DNA of 64,000 nt from Synchiropus splendidus (Eukaryota > Chordata > Actinopteri > Syngnathiformes > Callionymidae): contig NC_071348.1 of the NCBI RefSeq assembly GCF_027744825.2, positions 18,261,563 through 18,325,562 of the forward strand, read 5' to 3'. Below are positions 34,208 to 47,563 of this stretch, piece by piece. The notes beneath the pieces are model-generated. The model was not told the origin of the DNA. It searched no databases and saw only the letters and a program-made list of their open reading frames with translations. The position numbers and the translations under genes are program-made. Within the stretch, counting starts at the first letter, position 1. Each line of letters starts with the position of its first letter.

Positions 34208-36730
34208 TCCTTCAAAGTTATGGCACAATGCAGAAAACGCGTTTTCAGCCTGAGACAAGGTGGGTTCCGGAACTTCAAACATAAAAATGTTGATAACTTT
34301 GGAAAAACACTTCAGACAGCTTAGATTTGATTTCCAACTACTAGTAAGACCCTTTCTGCTACAGTGGGAGGTTAAAATTTCATGTTCTGAAGCTTCCCTG
34401 CAAAGTTATGGCACAATGCAGAAAACGCGTTTTCAGCCTGACATAAGGTGGGTTCCGGAACGCCAAACATAAAAATGTTGATAACTTTGGAAAAACACTT
34501 TAGACAGCTTATATTTCATGTGCAACTACGAGAAAGACCCTTTCTGCTACAGTGGGAGGTGAAAATTTCATGTTCTGAAGCTTCCCTGCAAAGTTATGGC
34601 ACAATGCAGAAAACGCGTTTTCAGCCTGAGATAAGGTGGGTTCCGGAACGCCAAACATAAAAATGTTGATAACTTTCGAAAAACACTTCAGACAGATTAG
34701 ATTTGATGTGCAACTATTAGAAAGACCCTGTTTGTCATAGTGGGAGTTGAAAATTTCATGTTCTGATGCTTCCATGCAAAGTTAAGGAACAATGCAGAAA
34801 ATGCGTTTTCAGCCTGAGATAAGGAGGATTCCGGAACACCAAACTTAAAAATGTTGATAACTTTGGAAAAACACTTCAGACAGCTTAGATTTGATGTGCA
34901 ACTACGAGAAAGACCCTTTCTGCTATAGTGGGAGGTGAAACTTTCATGTTCTGAAGCTTCCCTGCAAAGTTATGGCACAATGCAGAAAACGCCTTTTCAG
35001 CCTGAAAAAAGGTGGGTTCCGGAACGCCAAACATAAAAATGTTGATAACTTTGGGAAACCACTTCAGACAGCTTAGATTTGATGTGCAACTACAAGAAAG
35101 ACCCTTTATGCTATAGTTGGAGGTTAAAATTTCATGTTCTAAAGATTCCCAGCAAAGTTATGGCACAAAGCAGAAAACGCCTTTTCAGCCTGAAAAAAGG
35201 TGGGTTCCGGAACGCCAAACATAAAAATGTTGATAACTTTGGGAAACCACTTCAGACAGCTTAGATTTGATGTGCAACTACAAGAAAGACCCTTTATGCT
35301 ATAGTTGGAGGTTAAAATTTCATGTTCTAAAGATTCCCAGCAAAGTTATGGCACAAAGCAGAAAATGCGTTTTCAGCCAGAGATAAGGTGGGTTCCGGAA
35401 CGCCAAACATAAAAATGTTGATAACTTTGTAAAAAACATTTCAGACAGCTTAGATTTGATGTGCAACTACTAGAAAGACCCTTTCTGCTGTAGTGGGAGG
35501 TGAAAATTTCATCTTCTGAAGCTTCCTGCAAAGTTATGGCACAATGCAAAAAACGAGTTTTCAGCCTGAGATAAGGTGGGTTCCGGAACGCCAAACATAA
35601 AAATGTTGATAACTTTGGAAAAAACATTTCAGAAAGCTTAGATTTGATGTACAACTACTAGAAAGACCCTTTCATCTATAGTGGGAGGTGAAAATTTCAT
35701 GTTGTGAAGCTTCCTGCAAAGTTATGGCAAAATGCAGAAAACGCGTTTTCAGCCTGAGATAAGGTGGGTTCCGGAACGCCAAACGTAAAAATGTTGATAA
35801 CTTTGGAAAAACACTTCAGACAGCTTAGATTTGATGTGTAACTACGAGAAAGACCCTTTCTGCTATAGTGGGAGGTGAAACTTTCATGTTCTGAAGCTTT
35901 CCTTCAAAGTTATGGCACAATGCAGAAAACGCGTTTTCAGCCTGAGACAAGGTGGGTTCCGGAACTTCAAACATAAAAATGTTGATAACTTTGGAAAAAC
36001 ACTTCAGACAGCTTAGATTTGATTTCCAACTACTAGTAAGACCCTTTCTGCTACAGTGGGAGGTTAAAATTTCATGTTCTGAAGCTTCCCTGCAAAGTTA
36101 TGGCACAATGCAGAAAACGCGTTTTCAGCCTGAGACAAGGTGGGTTCCGGAACGCCAAACATAAAAATGTTGATAACTTTCGAAAAACACTTCAGACAGA
36201 TTAGATTTGATGTGCAACTATTAGAAAGACCCTGTTTGTCATAGTGGGAGTTGAAAATTTCATGTTCTGATGCTTCCATGCAAAGTTAAGGAACAATGCA
36301 GAAAATGCGTTTTCAGCCTGAGATAAGGAGGGTTCCGGAACACCAAACTTAAAAATGTTGATAACTTTGGAAAAACACTTCAGACAGCTTAGATTTGATG
36401 TGCAACTACGAGAAAGACCCTTTCTGCTATAGTGGGAGGTGAAACTTTCATGTTCTGAAGCTTTCCTTCAAAGTTATGGCACAATGCAAAAAACGCGTTT
36501 TCAGCATGAGACAAGGTGGGTTCCGGAACGCCAAACATAAAAATGTTGATAACTTCCGAAAAACACTTCAGACAGCTTAGATTTGATGTGCAACTACTAG
36601 AAAGACCCTTTCTGCTACAGTGGGAGGTTAAAATTTCATGTTCTGAAGCTTCCCTGCAAAGTTATGACACAATGCAGAAAACGCGTATTCAGCCTGAGGT
36701 AATGTGGTTTCCGGAGCGCCAAACGTAAAA
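34208..36730 (+). repeat. Nine- and eight-monomer duplications with a missing monomer
   Basis: The segment near 34,208-34,450 recurs near 35,900-36,142 (offset 1,692, nine monomers), marked by GAACTTCAAACATAAA and GATTTCCAACTACTAGTAAG. The next matching segment (about 34,650-34,970) recurs at offset 1,504, so the right copy lacks one monomer. 32,928-33,209 also recurs at 35,373-35,654 (offset 2,445, thirteen monomers). Several duplication events overlap here. Confidence 0.8.
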
Positions 36731-37090
36731 ATGTTGATAACTTTGGAAAAACACTTCAGACAGCTTAGATTTGATGTGCAACGACTAGAAAGACCCTTTC
36801 TGCTATAGTGGGAGGTGAAAATTTGATGTTCTGAAGCTTCCCTGCAAAGTTATGGCACAATGCAGAAAAAGCGTTTTCAGCCCGAGATAAGGTGGGTTCC
36901 GGAACGCCAAACATAAAAATGTTGATAACTTTGGAAAAACACTTCAAACAGCTTAGATTTGATGTACAACGACTAGAAAGACCCTTTCTGCTATAGTGGG
37001 AGGTGAAAATTTGATGTTCTGAAGCTTCCCTGCAAAGTTATGGCACAATGCAGAAAAAGCGTTTTCAGCCCGAGATAAGGTCGTTTCTGG
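36731..37090 (+). repeat. Two adjacent near-identical monomers
   Basis: 36,769-36,892 and 36,957-37,080 share CAACGACTAGAAAGACCC, AAAATTTGATGTTCTG and AGAAAAAGCGTTTTCAGCCC, and sit exactly one period (188 bp) apart. Adjacent twins are rare in this array, where the nearest relatives are usually several monomers away. This looks like a simple one-monomer duplication. Confidence 0.8.
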
Positions 37091-38225
37091 AACGCCAACC
37101 TAAAAAATGTTGATAGCTTTTAAAAAACACTTCAGACAACTTAGATTTGATGTGCAACTACTAGAAAGACCCTGTCTGTTATAGTGGGAGGTGAAAATTT
37201 CATGTTCTGAAGCTTCCCTGCAAAGTTATGGCACAATGCAGAAAACGCGTCTTCAGCCCGAGATATGGTCGTTTCCGTAACGCCAAACATAAAAATGTTG
37301 ATGGCTTTCGAGAAACACTTCAGACAACTTATATTTGATGTGCAACTACTCGAAAGACCCAGTCTGTTATAGTGGGAGTTGAAAATTTCATGTTCTGAAG
37401 CTTCTCTGCAAAGTTAAGGAACAATGCAGAAAACGCGTTTTCAGCCTGAGATAAATTGGGTTCCGGAACGCCAAACCTAAAAATGTTGATAACTTTGGAA
37501 CAACACTTCAGACAGCTTAGATTTGATGTGCAACTACTAGAAAGACCCTTTCTGCTACAGAGGGAGGTTAAAATTTCATGTTCTGAAGCTTCCCTGCAAA
37601 GTTATGGCACAATGCAGAAAACGCGTTTTCAGCCTGAGATAAGCCGAGTTCCGGAACGCCAAACATAAAAATGTTGATAACTTTGGAAAAACACTTCAGA
37701 CAACTTAGATTTGATGAGCAACTACGAGAAAGACCCTTTCTGATATAGTGGGAGGTGAAAATTTCAAGTTCTGAAGCTTCCCTACAAAGTTATGGCACAC
37801 AACAGAAAACGCGTTTTCAGCCTGAGATAAGGTGGGTTCCGGAACGCCAAACATAAAAATGTTGATAATTTTGGAAAAAGTATTCAAACAGCTTAGATTT
37901 GATGTGCAACTACTAGAAAAACCCTTTCTGCTATAGTGGGAGGTGACAATTTCGTGATCTGAAGCTTCCCTGAGAAGTTATGGCACATTGCAGAAAATAC
38001 GTTTTCAGCCTGAGATAAGGTGGGTTCCGGAACGCCAAACGTAAAAATGTTGATAACTTTGGAACAACACTTCAGACAGCTTAGATTTGATGTGCAACTA
38101 CTAGAAAGACCCTTTCTGCTACAGTGGGAGGTGAAAATTTCATGATCTGAAGCTTCCCACAAAAGTTATGGCACATTTCAGAAAATGCGTTTTCAGCCTG
38201 AGATAAGGTGGGTTCCGGAACGCCA
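36957..38225 (+). repeat. Duplicated segment, left copy of the 40-41 kb segment
   Basis: Matches 40,020-41,420 at offset 3,007 (sixteen monomers), then 3,195 after one extra monomer in the right copy. Shared markers are CGCCAACCTAAAAAATG, GATAGCTT, CGAGATATGGTCGTTTCCG, ATAAGCCGAGTTCCGG, CACACAACAGAAAACG and GGAAAAAGTATTCA(A/G)ACAGC. Confidence 0.85.
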
Positions 38226-40019
38226 AACGAAAAAATGTTGATAACTTTGGAAAAACACTTCAGACTGCTTAGATTTGATGTGCAACTACTAGAAGGACCC
38301 TTTCTGTTATCGTGGGATGTGAAAATTCCATGTTCTGAAGCTCCCCAGAAAAGTAAGGGCACAATGCAGAAAACGCGTTTTCAGCCAGAGATAAGGTGGG
38401 TTCCGGAACGCCAAACATAAACATGTTGATAACTTTGGAAAAACACTTCAGACAACTTAGATTTGATGAGCAACTACGAGAAAGACCCTTTCTGCTATAG
38501 TGGGAGGTGAAAATTTCAAGTTCTGAAGCTTCCCTGCAAAGTTATGGGACACAACAGAAAACGCGTTTTCAGCCTCAGATAAGGTGGGTTCCGGAACGCC
38601 AAACGTAAAAATGTTGATAACTTTGGAACAACAATTCAGACAGCTTCGATTTGATGTGCAACTACTCGAAAGACCCTTTCTGCTATAGTGGGAGGTGAAA
38701 ATTTCATTTTCTGAAGATTCCCTCCAAAGTTATGGCAAAATGCGTAAATCGCGTTTTCAGCCTGAGATAAGGTCGATTCTGGAACGCCAAACATAAAAAT
38801 GTTGATAACTTTGGAAAAACACTTCAGACAGCTTAGATTTGATGTGCAACTACTAGAAACACCCTTTCTGCTATAGTGGGAGGTGAACATTTCATGTTCT
38901 GAAGCTTCCCTGAGAAGTTATGGCACAATGCAGAAAACGCGTTTTCAGCCTGAGATAAGGTGGATTCCGAAACGCCAAACGTAAAAATGTTGATAATTTT
39001 GGGACAACATTTCAGACAGCTTAGATTTGATGTGCAACTACTAGAAACACCCTTTTTGCTATAGTGGGAGGTGAAAATTTCATGTTCTAAATGTTCCCTG
39101 CAAAGTTATGGCACAATGCGTAAAACGCATTTTCAGCCTGAGATAAGGTAGATTCCGAAACGCCAAACATGAAAATGTTGATAACTTTGGAAAAACACTT
39201 CAGAGAGCTTAGATTTGATGTGCAACTACTAGAAAGACCCTTTCTGCTATAGTGGGAGGTGAACATTTCATGTTCTGAAGCTTCCCTGCAAAGTTATGAC
39301 GCAATGCGGAAAACGCGTTTTCAGCCTGAGATAAGGTGGGTTCCGGAACGCCAAACGTAAAAATGTTGATAACTTTGGAACAACACTTCAGAGAGCTTAG
39401 ATTTGATGTGCAACTACTAGAAAGACCCTTTCTGCAATAGTGGGAGGTCAAAATTTCATGTTCTGAAGCATCCCTCCAAAGTTATGGCAAAATGCGTAAA
39501 ACGCGTTTTCAGCCTCAGATAAGGTCGATTCTTGAACGCCAAACATAAAATGTTGATAACTTTGGAAAAACACTTCAGACAGCTTAGATTTGACGTGCAA
39601 CTACTAGAAAGACCCTTTCTGCTATAGTATGAGGTGAAAATTTCATGTTCTGAAGCTACCCTGTAAAGTTATGGCACAATGCACAAAACGAGTTTTCAGC
39701 CTGAGATAAGGTGGGTTCCGGAACGCCAAACGTAAAAATGTTGATAACTTTGGAACAACACTTCAGACAGCTTAGATTTGATGTGCAACTACTAGAAATA
39801 CCCTTTCTGCTGTAGTGGGAGGTGAAAATTTCATGTTCGAAAGGTTCCCTGCAAAGTTATGGCACAATGCGTAAAACGCGTTTTAAGCCTGAGATAAGGT
39901 CGATTCCGGTACACCAAACATAAAAATGTTGATAACTTTGGAAAAACACTTCAGACAGCTTAGATTTGATGTGCAACTACTGGAAAGAGCCTTTCTGCTA
40001 TAGTGGGCGGTGAAAATTT
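38226..40019 (+). repeat. Monomers between the two copies, with GTAAAAATG variant
   Basis: About nine monomers. Many have CAAACGTAAAAATG and GGAACAACA(C/T)TTCAG in place of the usual CATAAAAATG and GGAAAAACACTTC. 39,460-39,900 is related to 41,520-41,960 and 43,020-43,460 (CTCCAAAGTTATGGCAAAATGC, GCCTCAGATAAGG, GCACAAAACGAG, TCTAAAGGTTCCC). No non-satellite sequence was seen. Confidence 0.7.
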
Positions 40020-41420
40020 GATGTTCTGAAGCTTCCCTGCAAAGTTATGGCACAATGCAGATAAAGCGTTTTCAGCCCGAGATAAGGTCGTTTCTCGAAC
40101 GCCAACCTAAAAAATGTTGATAGCTTATAAAAAACACTTCAGACAACTTAGATTTGATGTGCAACTACTAGAAAGACCCTGTCTGTTATAGTGGGAGGTG
40201 AAAATTTCATGTTCTGAAGCTTCCCTGCAAGGTTATGGCACAATGCAGAAAACGCATTTTCAGCCCGAGATATGGTCGTTTCCGTAACGCCAAACATAAA
40301 AATGTTGATAGCTTTCGAGAAACACTTCAGACAACTTATATTTGATGTGCAACTACTCGAAAGTCCCAGTCTGTTATAGTGGGAGTTGAAAATTTCATGT
40401 TCTGAAGCTTCTCTGCAAAGTTAAGGAACAATGCAGAAAACGCGTTTTCAGCCTGAGATAAGGTGAGTTCCGGAACGCTAAACATAAAAATGTTGATAAC
40501 TTTGGAAAAACACTTCAGACAGCTTAGATTTGATGTGCAACTACTAGAAAGACCCTTTCTGCTATAGTGGGAGGTGAACATTTCATGTTCTGAAGCTTCC
40601 CTGCAAAGTTATGGCACTATGCAGAAAATACGTTTTCAGCCTGAGATAAGGTGGGTTCCGGAACGCCAAACGTAAAAATGTTGATAACTTTGGAACAACA
40701 CTTCAGACAGCTTAGATTTGATGTGCAACTACTAGAAAGACCCTTTCTGCTACAGTGGGAGGTGAAAATTTCATGTTCTGAAGCTTCCCTGCAAAGTTAT
40801 GGCACAATGCAGAAAACGCGTTTTCAGCCTGAGATAAGCCGAGTTCCGGAACGCCAAACATAAAAATGTTGATAACTTTGGAAAAACACTTCAGAGAACT
40901 TAGATTTGATGTGCAACTACGAGAAAGACCCTTTCTGCTATAGTGGGAGGTGAAAATTTCAAGTTCTGAAGCTTCCCTGCAAAGTTATGGCACACAACAG
41001 AAAACGCGTTTTCAGCCTGAGATAAGGTGGGTTCCGGAACGCCAAACATAAAAATGTTGATAATTTTGGAAAAAGTATTCAGACAGCTTAGATTTGATGT
41101 GCAACTACTAGAAAAACCCTCTCTGCTATAGTGGGAGGTGAAAATTTCGTGATCTGAAGCTTCCCTGAGAAGTTATGGCACAATGCAGAAAATACGTTTT
41201 CAGCCTGAGATAAGGTGGGTTCCGGAACGCCAAACGTAAAAATGTTGATAACTTTGGAACAACACTTCAGACAGCTTAGATTTGATGTGCAACTACTAGA
41301 AAGACCCTTTCTGCTACAGTGGGAGGTGAAAATTTCATGATCTGAAGCTTCCCACAAAAGTTATGGCACATTTCAGAAAATACGTTTTCAGCCTGAGATA
41401 AGGTGGGTTCCGGAACGCCA
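40020..41420 (+). repeat. Duplicated segment, right copy of the 37-38 kb segment
   Basis: Partner of 36,957-38,225. It contains one additional, near-consensus monomer at 40,477-40,664. Small differences from the partner include GCAGATAAAGCG, TTTCTCGAACGCC, GATAGCTTATAAAAAAC and ACTATGCAG. Confidence 0.85.
40477..40664 (+). repeat. Near-consensus reference monomer
   Basis: This 188-bp monomer differs from the majority monomer at only about five positions (near phases 3, 103, 142 and two in the 153-156 CpG core). It can serve as a representative unit. It is also the extra monomer present in the 40-41 kb copy but absent from its partner at 37 kb: the spacing between those copies changes from 3,007 to 3,195 bp across it. 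Confidence 0.8.
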
Positions 41421-41516
41421 AACATAAAAATGTTGATAACTTTGGAAAAACTATTCAGACAGCTTAGATTTGATGTGCAACTACTAGAAAGACCCTTTCT
41501 GCAATAGTGGGAGGTC

Positions 41517-43495
41517 AAAATTTCATGTTCTGAAGCTTCCCTCCAAAGTTATGGCAAAATGCGTAAAACGCGTTTTCAGCCTCAGATAAGGTCGATTCTG
41601 GAACGCCAAACATAAAAATGTTGATAACTTTGGAAAAACACTTCAGACAGCTTAGATTTGACGTGCAACTACTAGAAAGACCCTTTCTGCTATAGTGTGA
41701 GGTGAAAATTTCATGTTCTGAAGCTACCCTGAGAAGTTATGGCACAATGCACAAAACGAGTTTTCAGCCTGAGATAAGGTGGGTTCCGGAACGCCAAACG
41801 TAAAAATGTTGATAACTTTGGAACAACACTTCAGACAGCTTAGATTTGATGTGCAACTACTAGAAAGACCCTTTCTGCTATAGTGGGAGGTGAAAATTTC
41901 ATGTTCTAAAGGTTCCCTGCAATGTTATGGCGCAATGCGTAAAACGCACTTTCAGCCTCAGATAAGGTCGATTCCGGAACGCCAAACATAAAAATGTTGA
42001 TAACTTTCGAAAAACACTTCAGACAGCTTAGATTTGATGTGCAACTACTAGAAAGACCCTATCTGCAATAGTGGGAGGTCAAAATTTCATGTTCTGAAGC
42101 TTCTCTGGAAAGTTATCGGACAATGCAGAATACGCATTTTCATCCTGAGATTAGGGCAATTCCGGAACGCCAAACATAAAAATGTTGATAACTTTGGAAA
42201 AACACTTCAGACAGCTTAGATTTGATGTGCAACTACTAGAAAGACCCTTTCTGCTATTATGGGAGGTGAAAATTTCATTTTCTGAAGCTTCCCTCCAAAG
42301 TTATGGCAAAATGCGTAAAACGCGTTTTCAGTGTCAGATAAGGTCGATTCTGGAACGCCAAACATAAAAATGTTGATAACTTTGGAAAAACACTTTAGAC
42401 AGCTTAGATTTGATGTGCAACTACGAGAAAGACCCTTTCTGCTATAGTGGGAAGTGAACATTTCATGTTCTGAAGCTTCCCTGAGAAGTTAAGGCACAAT
42501 GCAGAAAACGCGTTTTCAGCCTGAGATAAGGTGGGTTCCGAAACGCCAAAGTTAAAAATGTTGAGAACTTTGGAACAACATTTCAGACAGATTAGATTTG
42601 ATGTGCAACTACTAGAAAGTCCCTTTCTGCTATAGTGGGAGGTGAAAATTTAATATTCTAAAGGTTCCCTGCAAAGTTATGGCACAATGCATAAAACGCG
42701 TTTTAAGACTGAGAAAAGGTCGATTCCGGAACGCAAAACATAAAAATGTTGATAACTTTGGAAAAACACTTCAGACAGCTTAGATTTGATGTGCAACTAC
42801 TAGAAAGACCCTTTCTGCTATAGTGGGATGTCAAAATTTCATGTTATGAAGCTTCCCTCGAAAGTTATGGGACAATGCAGAAAACGCATTTTCATCCTGA
42901 GATTAGGTCAATTCCGGAACGCCAAACATAAAAAATATTATTACTTTCGAAAAACACTTCAGACAGCTTAGATTTGATGTGCAACTACTAGAAAGACCCT
43001 TTCTGCTATAGTGGGAGGTCAAAATTTCATGTTCTGAAGCTTCCCTCCAAAGTTATGGCAAAATGCGTAAAACGCGTTTTCAGCCTCAGATAAGGTCGAT
43101 TCTGGAACGCCAAACATAAAAATGTTGATAACTTTGGAAAAACACTTCAGACAGCTTAGATGTGACGTGCAACTACTAGAAAGACCCTTTCTGCTATAGT
43201 GTGAGGTGAAAATTTCATGTTCTGAAGCTACCCTGAGAAGTTATGGCACAATGCACAAAACGAGTTTTCAGCCTGAGATAAGGTGGGTTCCGGAACGCCA
43301 AACGTAAAAATGTTGATAACTTTGGAACAACACTTCAGACAGCTTAGATTTGATGTGCAACTACTAGAAAGACCCTTTCTGCTATAGTGGGAGGTGAAAA
43401 TTTCATGTTCTAAAGGTTCCCTGCAATGTTATGGCGCAATGCGTAAAACGCACTTTCAGCCTCAGATAAGCTCGATTCCGGAACGCCAAACATAA
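41517..43495 (+). repeat. Eight-monomer spaced pair
   Basis: 41,517-41,990 matches 43,021-43,494 at an offset of exactly 1,504 bp, carrying CCCTCCAAAGTTATGGC, GCCTCAGATAAGGTCG, TATAGTGTGAGGTGAAAA, GCTACCCTGAGAAG and AAAACGCACTTTCAGCCTC. The first copy has CTTAGATTTGACG where the second has CTTAGATGTGACG. The monomers between (42.0-43.0 kb) are individually diverged and carry CATTTTCATCCTGAGATTAGG. Confidence 0.8.
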
Positions 43496-43530
43496 AAATT
43501 TTGATAGCTTTCGAAAAACACTTCAGACAG

Positions 43531-46500
43531 CTTAGATTTGATGTGCAACTACTAGAAGGACCCTTTCTGCTATAGTGGGAGGTGAACATTTCATGTTCCG
43601 AAGCTTCCCTGCAAAGTTATGGCATAATGCAGAAAATGCGTTTTCAGCTTGAGATAAGGTGGGTTCCGGATCGGCAAACATAAAAATGATGATAACTTTC
43701 GAAAAACACTACAGACAGCTTAGATTTGATGTGCAACTACTAGAAAGACCCTTTCTGCTATAGTGGGAGGTCAAAATTTCATGTTCTGAAGCTTCCCTGG
43801 AAAGTTATGGGACAATGCAGAAAACGATTTTTCATCCTGTGATAAGGTCGATTCCGGAACACCAAACATAAAAATGTTGATAACTTTGGAAAAACACTTC
43901 ATACAGCTTAGATTTGATGTGCAACTACTAGAAAGACCCTTTCTGCTATAGTGGGAGGTGAACATTTCATGTTCTGAAGCTTCCCTGAGAAGTTATGGCA
44001 CAATGCAGAAAACGCGTTTTCAGCCTGAGATAAGGTGGGTTCCGGTACGCCAAGCGTAAAAATGATGATGACTTTGAAACAACACTTCAGACAGCTTAGA
44101 TTTGATGTGCAACTACTAGAAAGACCCTTTCTGCTATAGTGGGAGGTGAAAAGTTCATTTTCTGAAGCTTCCCTGCAAAGTTATGGCACAATGCATAAAA
44201 CGCGTTTTCAGCCTGAGATAAGGTGGGTTCCAGAACGCCAAACATAAAAATGTTGATAACTTTGGAAAAACACTTCAGACAGCTTAGATTTGATGTACAA
44301 CTACTAGAAAGACCCTTTCTGCTACAGTGGGAGGTGAAAATTTAATGTTCTGAAGCTTCCCTGCAAGTTATGCCACAATGCGTAAAACGCGTTTTCCGCC
44401 TGAGATTAGGTTGATTCCGGAACGCCAAACATAAGAATGTTGATAACTTTGGAAAAACACTTCAGACAGCTTAGATTTGATGTGCAACTACTAGAAAGAC
44501 CCATTCTGCTATAGTGGGATGTTAAACTTTCATGTTCTGAAGTCTCCCTGCAAAGTTATGGCACTATCCAGAAAACGCGTTTTTAGCCTGAGATAAGGTG
44601 GGTTCCAGAACGCCAAACATAAAAATGTTGATAACTTTCGAAAAACACTTCAGACAGCTTAGATTTGATGTGCAAGTACTAGAAAGACCCTTTCTGGTAT
44701 AGTGGGAGGTGAAAATTTCATGTTCTGAAGCTTTCCTGCAAAGTTATGGCAGAAGGCAGAAAACATGTTTTCAGCCGGAGATATGGTTGATTCCGGAACG
44801 CCAAACATAAGAATGTTGACAACTTTGGAAAAACACTTCAGACAGCTTAGATTTTATGTGCAACTACGAGAAAGACCCTTTCTGCTATAGTGGGAGCTGA
44901 ATATTTCATGTTCTGAAGCTTCCCTGCAAAGTTATGGCACAATGCGTCAAATGCGTTTTCAGCCTGAGATAAGGTCGATTCCGGAAAGCCAAACATAAAA
45001 ATGTTGATAACTTTGGACAAACACTTCAGACAGCTTAGATTTGATGTGCAACTACTAGAAAGACCCTTTCTGCTATCGTGGGAAATGAACATTTCATGAT
45101 CTGAAGGTTCCCTGAAAAGTTATGGCACAATGCAGAAAACGCGTTTTCAGCCTGAGAAAAGGTCGATTCAGGAACACCAAACATAAAAATGTTGAAAACT
45201 TTCGAAAAACACTTCAGACAGCTTAGATTTGATGCGCAACTACGAGAAAGACCCTTTCTGCTATTGTGGGAGGTGAAAATTTCATGTTCTGAAGCTTTCC
45301 TGCAAAGTTATGGCAAATTGCGTAAAACGCGTTTTCAGCCGGAGATAAGGTTGTTTCTGGAACGCCAAACATAAAAATGGGGTTATCTTTGGAAAAACAC
45401 TTCAAACAGCTTAGATTTGATGTGCAACTACTAGAAAGGCCCTTTCTGCTATAGTTGGAGGTGAAAATTTCATGTTCTAAAGCTTCATTGCAAAGTTATG
45501 GCACAATGCAGAAAACACGTTTTCAGCCTGAGATAAGGTGGATACCAGAACGCCAAACATAAAAATGTTGATAACTTTGGAAATACACTTCAGGCAGCTT
45601 AGATTTTATGTGCAACTACTCGAAAGACCCTTTCTGCTATCGTGGGAGGTGAAAATTTCATGTTCTGAAGCTTCCCTGCAAAGTTATGGCACAATGCAGA
45701 AAACGCGTTTTCAGCCTGAGATAAGGTCGATTCAGGAACGCCAAACATAAAAATGTTGAAAACTTTCGAAAAACACTTCAAACAGCTTAGATTTGATGTG
45801 CAACTACTAGAGAGACCCTTTCTGCTATAGTGGGAGGTGAAAATTTCATGTTCTGAAGTTTCCCTGCAAAGTTATGGCACAATGCAGAAAATGCGTTTTC
45901 AATAAGGTGCGATCCGGAACGCCAAACATAAAAATGTTGATAACTTTCGAAAAACACTTCTGACAGCTTAGATTTGTTGTGCAACTACTAGAAAGACCCT
46001 TTCTGCTATAGTGGGAGGTGAAAATTTCATATTCTGCAGCTTTCCTGCAAAGTTATGACACAATGCAGAAAACACGTTTTCAGCCTGAGATTAGGTTGTT
46101 TCTGGAACGCCAAACATAAAAATGGGGTTAACTTTGGAAAAACACTTCAAACAGCTTAGATTTGATGTGCAACTACTAGAAAGACCCTTTCTGCTATAGT
46201 TGGAGGTGAAATTTTCATGTTCTGAAGTTTCCATGCAAAGTCATGGCACAATGCAGAAAACACGTTTTCAGTCTGAGATAAGGTTGATTCCGGAACGCCA
46301 AACATAAAAATGTTGATAACTTTGGAAAAACACTTCAGACAGCTTAGATTTGATGTGCGACTGCTGGAAAGAGCCTTTCTGCTATAGTGGAAGTTGAAAA
46401 TTTCATGTTCTGAAGCTTCCCTGCATAGTTATGGCACAATGCAGAAAACGCGTTTTCAGCCTGAGATTAGGTTTATTCCGGAACGCCAAACATAAAAATG

Positions 46501-47563
46501 TTGATAACTTTGGAAAAACACTTCAAACAGCTTAGATTTGATGTGCAACTACTAGAAAGACCATTTCTGCTATAGTGGGAGGTGAAAATCTCATGTTCTG
46601 AAGCTTTCCTGCAAAGTTATGGCAAATTGCGTAAAACGCGTTTTCAGCCTGAGATAAGGTTGTTTCTGGAACGCCAAACATAAAAATGGGGTTAACTTTG
46701 GAAAAACACTTCAAACAGCTAAGTTTTGATGTGCAACTACTAGAAAGACCCTTTCTGCTATAGTTGGAGGTGAAAATTTCATGTTCTGAAGTTTCCAAGC
46801 AAAGTTATGGCACAATGCAGAAAACGCGTTTTCAGCCTGAGATAAGGTTTATTCCGGAACGCCAAACATAAAAATGTTGATAACTTTGGAAAAACACTTC
46901 AAACAGCTTAGATTTGATGTGCAACTTCTAGAAAGACCTTTTCTGCTATAGTGGGAGGTGAAAATTTGATGTTCTGAAGCTTTCCTGCAAAGTTATGGCA
47001 AATTGCGTAAAACGCGTTTTCAGCCTGAGATAAGGTTGTTTCTGGAACGCCAAACATAAAAATGGGGTTATCTTTGGAAAAACACTTCAAACAGCTTAGA
47101 TTTGATGTGCAACTACTAGAAAGGCCCTTTCTGCTATAGTTGGAGGTGAAAATTTCATGTTCTGAAGTTTCCAAGCAAAGTTATGGCACATTGCAGAAAA
47201 CGCGTTTTCAGGCTGAGATAAGGTCGATTCAGGAACGCCAAACATAAAAATGTTGATAACTTTGGAAAAACACTTCAGACAGCTTAGATTTGATGCGCAA
47301 CTACTAGAAAGACCCTTTCTGTTATAGTTGGAGGTGAAAATTTCATGTTCTAAAGCTTCATTGCAAAGTTATGGCACAATGCAGAAAACGCGTTTTCAGC
47401 CTGAGATAAGGTGGATACCAGAACGCCAAACATAAAAATGTTGATAACTTTGGAAATACACTTCAGGCAGCTTAGATTTGATGTGCAACTACTAGAAAGA
47501 CCCTTTCTGCTAAAGTGGGAGGTGAAAATTTCATGTCCTGAGGCTTTCCTGCAAAGTTATGGC
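43531..47563 (+). repeat. Four-kilobase segmental duplication, left copy
   Basis: Matches 49,351-53,759. Offsets run 5,820, 6,008, 5,820, 6,008 and 6,196 bp, each step being exactly one monomer (188 bp). This copy lacks monomers that the other has (50.5 kb, 51.3-51.5 kb, 52.5-52.7 kb) and keeps one that the other lacks (about 44.92-45.11 kb). Both share GGCAGAAGGCAGAAAACATG, where the relative at 1.6 kb has GGCACAATGCAG, so they are sisters. ATGGGGTTA monomers recur through it. Confidence 0.88.

Noticed and set aside
21344..36728. Repeated plus-strand open frames of 61-83 codons with similar sequence, suggesting a small-protein family.
   Set aside because: They are the satellite read in one frame where the usual TAG in CTATAGTGGG has become CAG, TTG or TCG. 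They end at the same TAA in ACATAAAAATG, the 188-bp period shifts the frame each unit, and no coding signal or promoter separates them.
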